Shown one piece after another: positions 55,884-64,000 of a stretch of 64,000 bases of DNA (positions are counted from its first letter, which is position 1; each line of letters starts with the position of its first letter). The stretch spans positions 1 through 64,000 of the forward strand of contig JFHB01000158.1 of the NCBI GenBank assembly GCA_000729835.1, given 5' to 3'. Made by a program: the position numbers and the translations under genes. The notes under the pieces are model-generated. The model was not told where the DNA came from and did no database searches. It saw only the letters and a program-made list of their open reading frames with translations. Source of the stretch: Atkinsonella hypoxylon (taxonomy: Eukaryota > Ascomycota > Sordariomycetes > Hypocreales > Clavicipitaceae).

Positions 55884-58219
55884 TTCCTTTTCCTTTATGT
55901 GGACAGGATAAGAAAATAGAAAAAGGGAGTCAGTGAAAACCGCTCTCCTTTCGGAAGACTTGCTTTTAATTGCTCTTCTGGTCGGCCCTATCCAGCCTTG
56001 GAGTAGGATACCATTTTCTTCTTCATTTCTCTAATGCAGCCATTGCATGAAATTATACCCCCAACATCTATAGCTCAAGGGGCGCAGCACTGGAACGGGA
56101 CTACGCGTACCTCATTCCTTTGAGTGTGGCGACCGGCCGCGGAACATTCCGCTAGGCATCATCTTATTGGATCACGTTGTGTATGGAAAGCTGCCTCAGA
56201 TGATGTCAAATTGGAAGCATGAACCGAGATGTACTGGTGGCGTAGACTTATGTTAGGTATTTAAGACTTCTTAGCCAGGTGATGAATTATCACAGATGCG
56301 GACTTTGCGTCTGCATGGTCAAAGTTCTTAGTCGCATTAGACACGAACGAGACTTGGTTTTTAAAAACTTTTTTTTTTTCTGAAATCAAAAGTCTGAAAG
56401 ATCATCGGCGAGGGATTGAGATGTACCGTTCAAGTGCTAGAAGACGCGATGCATAGAGGTAGAATAAAAAATGACACATCATCAATCATCATAAGTGTCT
56501 CTTGTGACTTGTGTCTTGGCTCCTCGTGGTCCACTGAACCGGGAAAAGAAATGATGCCCCTTGCATGTCAAAGTAAAAATGCGCTCAGCGAATGGTCTGG
56601 GTGTATTCAGAGCTCCTGCTTGTCAGGGCATGTGAGTAGTTAATATTGGATGACAATCCGGCTGGCCCCTTGCTCCAACTGTACTCAGGTGCCGTGGCTG
56701 CAGTGAAGCTAAATTATATTGCACCAGCACATGGCCGTGGCATTGTAGTTGACGCCCGTATGGCATTGACCTTGACAATAACAGAAGCAGTTTCTGTGCT
56801 GTGGTTGATCTGTATGCAATCGCACTGGCACTGTAGACGCACGCGCTGTTGCGTTGCCCGATAAGGACACGAGCATGGCTAGACGCTAAGATCGGAAGGA
56901 GCTCAGTTCGCTCATTCCTCGCTTGTCCATTGACCGCGCACATTCACCGTTGTCTGCAAATAATGGAGACATTGATAGACTACGCGAAGACCTGGCGACA
57001 GCCATTCTACCACGAGGAGCTAGTTCCTGAACTTTGCGTGTACCCCTATCTTTTCCCCTTCAAGGTCTAATAGCATGGACTTGTATGAGTGACTTGTATG
57101 AGTGATATTAAATTGCAGAGTGTGAGTGTTACCTGCGGACAATTCTCGAAGCTGATGTTTCCCAGAACCTGATCACAAGGAGTCTGGCGTTATTCACAAG
57201 GTATCATTGATGCCGTAAACGCCGTCAGCCTTTCACAAGCATGGACGGCTGCAGACCTTCGGACGCACTAGTCCCCACCGACTAAAATATTACCCGTCGT
57301 TTTCCGGCAGACGTTTAGCCTTGAATGGGCGAGAGGCTTGCCCGGCAAGCAATCAATTTGACCAGAGACTAACCAGGGGTTAGGCAACCATCGTTCAAGG
57401 CACCCGATATTAACAACCAACCACCGTTTGAGACACGGACCGACTCGCAACGTAATAAACTGCGAAACCTACGACAGCCCAGGCGACCAACAAGAAAAAC
57501 TACGTCAAAACAACCGATTTCCCAGTGTATGTCTTGGTTTTCAAAATCATATTCTCTAAAACAAGGAATTCATTCGAAATGTATTCGCGACAATTCCGTT
57601 GGATGGCAGATGGGCTGTTAGTACTTTACGCTTGTCAGGCTAACTACCGCCTAGACTAATCTCCTGCACGAAATAGCCCATCGCTCAAGTCATTCACAAC
57701 GCTCAAAAGCCCGTAATTACCTTACGCACCGGCCAAGGGTCGCCATCCCAGGCAGTGACAGAACTCCGGCCGCGGCCACTAAGATGCCCTAGCTCAAATA
57801 TCCATTCTCCGCAGGAACCCCTGTTCTCCGACTGTGGGAGTAGGAGGGAGATGTCTGGTGCTTGTCCATCTTGGGGACCTTGCGCGCCGCTAATAAGAAA
57901 TGGAATCGCTCTTGCACTTCGACTTTGGGCTTTGGACAGATGTGCTTTCCATTCTATTTCAGCTTTGTTTGGATTGCTGACCCTCAGATCCGAAACCGTA
58001 CCTATTGTAGGTACGACCAACTCCATCCGCCGGATAGAAACTGAAAAAATAAACGGCAGATAGTTTCATCCTCCTTTTAGCTAAAGGCACAATCCGTCAA
58101 ATTACTCTTACTTGCAGCTCGCCCGGCCAAGAAAGCAAGCTCTCCCCGCATTCTGCCCCTCGGTCAATTGCGAGTGTGCCTGATTGACTTTCGGACTTCG
58201 TATCAGACAGTCAAGCACA
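55884..58219. other. Intergenic region, about 2.3 kb, possibly decayed sequence
   Basis: No intact gene. A 13-bp tandem duplication GACTTGTATGAGT is at 57078-57103. A minus-strand frame 57703-58026 (TVSDLRVSNPNKAEIEWKAHL...) has protein-like composition but no start exon or family; it may be a relic. The right end is the promoter side of URC4. Confidence 0.45.
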
Positions 58220-60030
58220 ATGCGTCTTTTCTCCCGAAAGGACAAAACCTCCAAAGGGAACTCTACCATTGCAGCATCTCATTCTACCGAAACCATTCCA
58301 TCAACAGCGTCCAGAGGTATTCAAATTCGACTTTCGGCTGGCAGCTGCGCATCAGGGGGGAGAACGTCATTACTAATGCCACCGATCAAGCTACCCAAAA
58401 TTGATCTTCCTCGCCCGCCAGATGCTCAGCTTGACCCCGTCGGATACCTTCAAAGTCTAATTTCCGTGAGAGAAAGGAGCAAGATTGTTATCGAGAAAGC
58501 GACCCGCAACGAGCTGAACCATTTCGATGTTGATCTGAACAAGCTACCGGATGTCGTCACCTTCGTGGCTGGCTTGATCAAGGTATGCGTAAACCTTGAG
58601 TCGGCCGACACGCCCAATAAACTTGTTCTGAACAAGAGTGTTGTATGTATAGAACAAGACACGCTGACAATACCAACAGAGGGATTATGAGGCTCCATTC
58701 ACGACCATACCTGGACATGGACGCAACCAACATTTTTCTGTGGGTGGTCGCGATCGCATTGCCGACCTCTTATCTGCTTGGCCGGAGTCAGTGGATAACA
58801 CAGAATGCTGTCGTCGCCTCGTTGATCTGTTCCTGGTGAGCGTCCTGTTAGATGCCGGTGCTGGCACCCAGTGGAGCTATAAAAGCAAAGAGGACGGCAA
58901 GATTTATCGCAGGTCCGAAGGCCTTGCTATCGCCAGTCTGGAAATGTTCAAAGAGGTTAGGGTGCTCAAAATTTATCGTTTCGTGAGCTTCCATCGCCAT
59001 TGCTGACTTTGTCGAAGGGCATTTTTTCCAGCAACCCTGAAAATAAACATCAGGTAGACAAAGACGGTCTCAAAGCCCTTAACCTAGAGAAGCTTCAGAA
59101 CGGCCTTCAATGTCGCCCTGGAGGCGAACTGGCCGGCCTAGAAGGCCGCACTAATCTACTCATAAGGCTCTCCGGCGCTTTGGCAGACAAGACAGACTAT
59201 TTTGGTGCTGACGGCCGCCCAGGAAATATGATCGGTAAGTAGAGATGCCGAATAGATCCGCAAGTGTGAGAGGGAATCCGCTAATTGCACAAGAGTAGAT
59301 CACCTCCTGTCACATCCTTCCACTCAAGCATCGTCGATATTGATTGTTCCTTTACATGTACTTTGGAATGTACTGATGAACGGCTTGGGGCCGATTTGGC
59401 CGCCATCACGTACCGCCCTGAATGGTGTGTCATTGGGAGACGCATGGCCGTGCCAGGTTATGTCCGACCCTGGATCCGCTTCCTGGGAGTCTATACTACC
59501 TTTCCATAAGCTAACACAATGGCTCACTTATTCACTTATGCAACCTATGCAGTCTCTTTTGAAAATGCATTTTGCCGGTCAGGAATTCCTGACGGGTTTG
59601 CCTGAATATCGCAACGGCGGACTGTTCGTTGACCTCGGTGTGCTGACGCTGAGGACGGACGATGCACAGCGAGGCCTTCTGCATTACGCAGATTATTGTA
59701 GAAGAACCGGTTCAACAGGAGTAGAAGTAGCTCCAATGTTTGAACCTGGCGACGACGTAATCGTTGAATGGCGCGGCGTCACCATCGGTCTGCTGGATCT
59801 GCTTTGTGTTGAAGTCAACAAGGCGCTCAAGACAGAGCTTGCTGGAAATGAATTGACATTGCCTCAGCTTCTCGAAGCAGGTAGCTGGAAGGTGAGTGTT
59901 CCTGCTCACTACCTTGTCTCTGTTCAGACCTAATTTTTTGTCGCAGGGAGGACGAGAAATAGCTGAAATCCATCGCCCCAACACAAAGGAGCCACCGATT
60001 TTGATTGATAGTGATGGAACTGTATTTTAG
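58220..60030 (+). CDS. URC4: Uracil catabolism protein 4 (DUF1688 family)
   Basis: Five exons (58220-58582, 58680-58955, 59018-59234, 59299-59891, 59947-60030) give 510 residues with agreeing phases. Family hallmarks in order: FSVGGRDRIADLLSAWP, LVSVLLDAGAGTQWSY, RRSEGLAIASLEMF, GLEGRTNLLIRLSGAL, the GDAW segment, PFHKLTQWLTYSLMQPM, LTGLPEYRNGGLFVDLGVLTLR, VEWRGVTIGLLDLL, LEAGSWK|GGREIAEIHRP and the terminal DSDGTVF. Urc4 is required for the oxygen-independent uracil degradation pathway of some fungi; the reaction it catalyses is still not well defined. The other URC genes are not in the window. The first 70 residues are a Ser/Thr/Lys-rich extension. Confidence 0.94.
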
Positions 60031-60704
60031 ATGTCAATTGTGTGGAATCGGAGATTTATTCGATGAGGCGACTGCTTCTCCGCAATTATCCTTCATAAAG
60101 CGCTATATCACGCTGCAACCGAGGCATATTGAAGATGCGGCTCAACTGGACTTGACTTCCCTACGATTGGCTTCGGAATACAATCCGGACTGATGTCCCT
60201 GACACTGGACTGGCGCTTCGCTGACAGGTTAGGTCAGAATACACAAGATGCACATGGATTGTATAGATTTCACTCTAGCAAAACATGTGTAATCCCCAAT
60301 CACTAGTTCGCCAAGTTCCACGCTTGATAGTATTTTTCTCTTTGGGCCCGCAAGATGCCTCCATTGGCAGCTCCAGCGACCTGTCCACACCTCGGCTTTC
60401 ATGCCATCATAGTAATTGTAAAGCAGGCAAATTTTGCCTCCATGACAGCGCAATTCGTTGGCATACTAAGTATCCACCTTTTGCGGGGGGCGTGGTGTTG
60501 TGCTATGTATTTTATTTCCCAACCCAATTTATGAGAGGACACGTTCTTCTAAAGCTATATCGTACAATTCACATTAGCCTCCCACAGCAGATGTATTCTT
60601 TTTTGGAGGCGCCCCATAAAGCCGAGTATTCTACCACAATTCGTTTTATACAAAACAGAAGTACATTCGCAACTTCAATACATCTAGTCCAGCCTACCTC
60701 TTCC
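60031..60704. other. Convergent intergenic region, 670 bp
   Basis: Between the 3' ends of URC4 and OXA1. The 245-codon plus-strand frame beginning at 60285 runs antisense into the OXA1 C-terminus and is a shadow. Nothing else recognised. Confidence 0.5.
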
Positions 60705-62327
60705 TCACCTCTTGCCCTTGTACTTCCTCTCAAACTCCTCGCGTTCCTGCTGCTTGCGCGTCTCCTCCAGCTTTCGAATCAGTTCTCGGCGCTTCTTCTC
60801 GGCCTTTTCTTGCTCTGTGCCGGTGTAGGTGCCGGTGTAACTGCTGATTTGGTCGGAGAGGCCTTTCTTCATCTCGTTAAGGTTTGTCTGGACGCGGTCG
60901 CGAAGGCCAGCCTGGGAGGCGCTGGCAGCACGAGGCGCTTCGTAGGTAGTTTGTTGGGGCGAAGGCGCTTGGGGGGCGTGAGGGGGGAGGCCGACAGTGC
61001 GGCGGACGAAGGCGTTGTTTAGCACGATGGCTGTGACGAGGGTCGCTGCACCGAGTGCGACCGTCATGAGATTGACGGCGGCGGAGAGGAAGGATGTGCC
61101 GACGAAGCCTACTACACCAAAGATGTAGGTCATGGTTTTGAGCATCTTCTTTTGACGCTCGGGGGCGTGCTGGGCATTGATCTAGGGGTCGTTAGCAGAA
61201 AAATCAGGAGAAAACCTTGGAACCTGTTATGCTAGACATCTAACTTACGGCCAGGGCTCCGATCATCAGAGCAGTACTCGCGGCAGGAAGGATGAAATAG
61301 GGATCCGTGGCCGTCAAATCAGGGAACCACAGGTAGCCTGCCGTCTCCAAGGCCGGCACGGGAACATTGGTCATACCGCTGACGATGCGGAAGAGGCCAA
61401 ACGTGAAGGGGATCTGGCAAAACGCCCAGAGCATGCCCCAGCTGCTCGCCCCGTATTGCTCCTTGAGCATCTTATTTATATATTGCCCCCTTTGGCGCAT
61501 CTCCATGTCGCCAGTTTGCAGACCCTGCTGCACCAACTTCATAGCTTCTTTGGACCGGGGATCTTTCTGCACATTCTGCATCACAGCGTTGAACTTTGAG
61601 CTGCGAATCTGCGGGTAGAACATGACGCAGCGCAGCAGCACGGCCGTGGCCATGATGGAGGCGCCCCAGCCAAGGCCGGTGTAGATGTGGACGTGCTCGA
61701 GGGCCCATTGCATAATGGACGTAGGGCCCCAGCCGTAGTCGAGGCCCAGAGCGCTCAGATACCCGATTTGCTCAGGCATGTTCAAGACGTCCTGGCCGTT
61801 GACGATGTCGGAAATGGACGACAGATCGACTTCGGATGCAGACACAGCGGACTCGGGGGGCGTCGGCACAGAATCGTCGCGCGGTCGAGCAACCTCCGGC
61901 ACAGATGCTTGTGGTGGTGCGGGAGCAGTCGTGTCTGAAGCATTCTCCCCTGGTGTCTTCTTGCCGAATCCCCAGAGCGAGAGAGGCCGCGACGCTGCTG
62001 CGCCTAGCATAACGGGGCCAGCGACATTTCGTGCTTGCAATGGCGATGTGCGTGCCCGACCCGGTAGCAAACTTGATTGCAGGACGCTGAAGTGGCGGTT
62101 GTTGCTGGTGCCGAGCCGTAGTGACAGGGCATCTGGGGGGCTCTTGAAGCATGGTTAGATATCGTGGCACGGTGCAGATTGCAAGGGACAGAATGAGTGA
62201 GTGCGAGCAAGGGACGTACCGCTCGCCGGCCCTGGATCTGCCTGCGCAGCCCTAATGAGGGCCCGAATCGCACAATTGCTCGGCTTGGAAGCATTGCGGC
62301 GCGAGTCGTGGGCATGAGAGGAAGCAT
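60705..62327 (-). CDS. OXA1: Mitochondrial inner-membrane insertase OXA1
   Basis: Exons in gene order: 62327-62220, 62142-61249 and 61181-60705, giving 492 residues with matching phases. The N-terminus is Arg-rich and Ser/Ala-rich without acidic residues, a mitochondrial presequence. The YidC/Oxa1 core spans about residues 145-360: GLGWGASIMATAVLLRCVMFYPQ, the long matrix-side loop with QNVQKDPRSKEAMKLVQQGL, WGMLWAFCQIPFTFGLFRIVSGM, FPDLTATDPYFILPAASTALMIGALA and, after the second intron, MTYIFGVVGFVGTSFLSAAVNLMTVALGAATLV. The C-terminal tail is basic and coiled (EKKRRELIRKLEETRKQQEREEFERKYKGK), the ribosome-binding tail of Oxa1. It inserts mitochondrially made and conservatively sorted proteins. 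Confidence 0.95.
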
Positions 62328-63127
62328 AGCTCTTGGCTGACTACAATTTTTGAAGGGGGGGGGGGGGAGAGAGATACCGGGTTATCATCGGATGGAGTAG
62401 GTTAGGGGTCTGAGTTGGTTATCGATATGGGGTTTCGAATTATCGTCTGATTTTCATTTTCACAGATTCGACTGATACATGTGCTTCGATGGGTAACTAT
62501 TCTGTGTGCTATTATCACGCGTGCCTCTTTTAATGTCCGTGACGTTGGAGCTTCTTCTACGTGTGATGCTCAATTGGCTGTGCCGTTGCGCAATGCCAGT
62601 AGGTGTGAGCTCCAGCTTGAATCTTCTTCCAATTACGCACGATATGTCAGTCAATGATGCCTCAGCTGTAACTCAGATTGCGAATAAAGATTGTTATCGT
62701 TCATTCTGAGTGTTGATGGTCATTTGAGCCGATGTAGATACTTGCACTCAGATAATGCATGATAATGCTTAGCAGCAGATTGTACTTCAATTATTGGATG
62801 AAATAATCAGATGCGACAGATTGCTTGCTGCTCGATAATAAGCTGTTTTACTCCTGACGCATGCGACTATGAATATATACAATGTGACGTCGCCATAGCT
62901 GCACTTTGAAACCCGAAGAGTCGTTGCGCGGTCTAAAATCCCTCCATCGTGGGCCGAACAAGAGGGAAAAAAAAAAAAAAAAAATCCACACCAGCTTTCC
63001 GCCACACCTCTCGAACGAATACTCCAGGTAGCAGGGAATCATGCTACATAGTTCTGAGCATGAAAAAAAAACTTCCAATGCCCGAGTCGACTCTCAAGAG
63101 GCGAATCATCTACAAGACCCAATGATC
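62328..63127. other. Intergenic region, 800 bp, with homopolymers
   Basis: Promoter side of OXA1 and 3' side of MIM1. It contains a 13-base G run (62355-62367) and a 19-base A run near 62968. Open frames here are short. Confidence 0.5.
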
Positions 63128-63610
63128 CTATTCCAGACTTGCCAAATCGTCTAATGACGGCCCTGGGCGTTGGCGCGTCTCTCGAACTTCAAGGCCGGGA
63201 CCGATTGGGTGGGCTCTTCTTCGGAACAACGGGAATACCTATCCAAAGGAATCAGCACATATCGTGTAATTCATAAATGGGAAATGCGCAGTCAAAAGCC
63301 CCCAAGCCCCATCAGTTATAACCAGTGTACAAATGAATACCTTGGTGCCTCCCCAACCTAGTCGGAACGCAGCCTCATGAGCGAATAGCTCTCCAAAGCC
63401 AAGCATCATGCCATTTATAAATGGTAGCAACAGATTGATGGCGGCGCCCCTCACCAATGACCAGACAGTAGGCGGCTTGTAGAGAATAACGGGTGAGCCC
63501 GACGATGCGGGTGATGTGGAGAGCTCCTCGCCGGGGGAGTAGAGCTCGCTGTCGGAGTGCATCGTGATGCCAGACTCGGCGAGATGGCCAGACGGATCGT
63601 CTGAAGCCAT
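63128..63610 (-). CDS. MIM1: Mitochondrial outer-membrane import protein MIM1 (TOM13)
   Basis: Exons 63610-63341 and 63238-63128 encode 126 residues (GTK|VFPLFRRRAHP). The N-terminal 40 residues are acidic and Ser/Pro-rich. The conserved core is VWSLVRGAAINLLLPFINGMMLGFGELFAHEAAFRLGW, a single transmembrane helix with glycine pairs as in MIM1/TOM13. A short basic segment (RRRAHPIGPGLEVRETRQR) follows. Mim1 forms an outer-membrane complex that inserts alpha-helical proteins, including Tom receptors. The intron is 102 nt with a GTATTC donor, and exon 2 itself starts GTATTC. It lies directly upstream of OXA1 on the same strand. Confidence 0.93.
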
Positions 63611-64000
63611 AGTCGTCGGGCAAGCCGGTCGGCTAGGTGTAGGACTCGCTGTGTATTGTCACTGACGTGCCGCGAGATGAGCACGGCGGCAAGTCGAGAG
63701 GCTTGGGACGACACGACGCCTGGGAGAAGTTGCCGCCAGCCGGCAATGCCATCTTTTGCTTCCGCACCGACCCACTTTTCTTGGTTGTCTCGGTGGGGGT
63801 TGACCTGAGACTTGTCAGTAACATATTCCGTACTCCGCCTCTGAAACTGAAAAGCCCCCTGTGATAGAGCTCTTTATAACTCGGACAGTTGTCGGCATTT
63901 AAAATGTCATATAATTCAGGGTTTAGGACAGGGTGTCAAGCCCATAGCGATAACTTTGCTTGGGCAGTAGTCCTACCAGGGCAGCGTGAGATAGATACAA
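63611..64000. other. Upstream region of MIM1, no gene recognised
   Basis: Short minus-strand frames directly upstream of the MIM1 start appear to be leader sequence. The window ends here. Confidence 0.5.

Noticed and set aside
60285..61022. 245-codon plus-strand frame
   Set aside because: It runs antisense through the OXA1 C-terminal exon and shows no independent signal.
1..64000. tRNA, 5S or other structural RNA genes
   Set aside because: I looked for tRNA B-box-like GGTTCGAATCC and 5S-like sequence by eye and found none; a covariance-model search would be needed to exclude them.
1..64000. A secondary-metabolite cluster or new defence system
   Set aside because: No backbone synthase, transporter set or linked enzymes; the monooxygenase and bZIP are far apart among housekeeping genes.

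Overview
The window is nuclear DNA of a filamentous ascomycete, most likely a Sordariomycete and plausibly Hypocreales. Short introns (mostly 50-110 nt) have GT..AG borders and CTAAC/CTGAC-type branch sites. Genes are compact and alternate strands. The gene set includes a fungal RGS-LOV photoreceptor, the DUF1688/Urc4 uracil-catabolism protein and fungal secreted DUF proteins. Most genes are spliced, so coordinates run from start codon to stop codon and exons are listed in the evidence. No rRNA, tRNA, CRISPR array or prokaryotic operon was seen.

Left part (1-12.4 kb) is accessory in character. It holds a MITE-like element with terminal inverted repeats (1-336), a large secreted protein with an 11-residue tandem repeat (656-3686), a hairpin-bearing direct repeat (5002-5168), a class B flavin monooxygenase (5942-8059), a Sec14-like CRAL-TRIO protein (9255-10908) and a Copia retrotransposon scrap (about 11.34-11.67 kb).

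Middle (12.4-33.4 kb) is mostly conserved: an EBP-type sterol isomerase-like protein, the RGS-LOV-PAS photoreceptor, proteasome assembly chaperone 3, DEAH helicase DHR1, a tiny membrane protein with a problematic splice junction, a DHCR24-like FAD oxidoreductase, DEAD-box helicase HAS1, a conserved protein of unknown function, a small four-exon membrane protein with a 13-nt exon, and ribosomal protein eL38.

From 33.4 to 41.3 kb come a broken arsenite transporter (ACR3 pseudogene full of short tandem duplications), a bZIP factor facing it tail to tail, TFIID subunit TAF11 and GTP cyclohydrolase I. From 41.9 to 55.9 kb come a KDM5-type H3K4 demethylase, SLX1 endonuclease subunit, PRP9/SF3a60, FAL1/eIF4A-III, a small unknown gene whose 3' part runs through two frames, and a small secreted protein. 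The right end (58.2-63.6 kb) has URC4 and the adjacent mitochondrial insertases OXA1 and MIM1.

The housekeeping genes serve ribosome biogenesis and translation (DHR1, HAS1, FAL1, eL38), splicing (PRP9), chromatin and transcription (KDM5, TAF11), DNA repair (SLX1) and mitochondrial biogenesis (OXA1, MIM1). They are neighbours, not a pathway. I found no clear new multi-gene system. The best leads are the ACR3 pseudogene beside a bZIP gene, the repeat-bearing secreted protein, the micro-exon gene, the non-3n repeat and splice anomalies, and the RGS-LOV photoreceptor.
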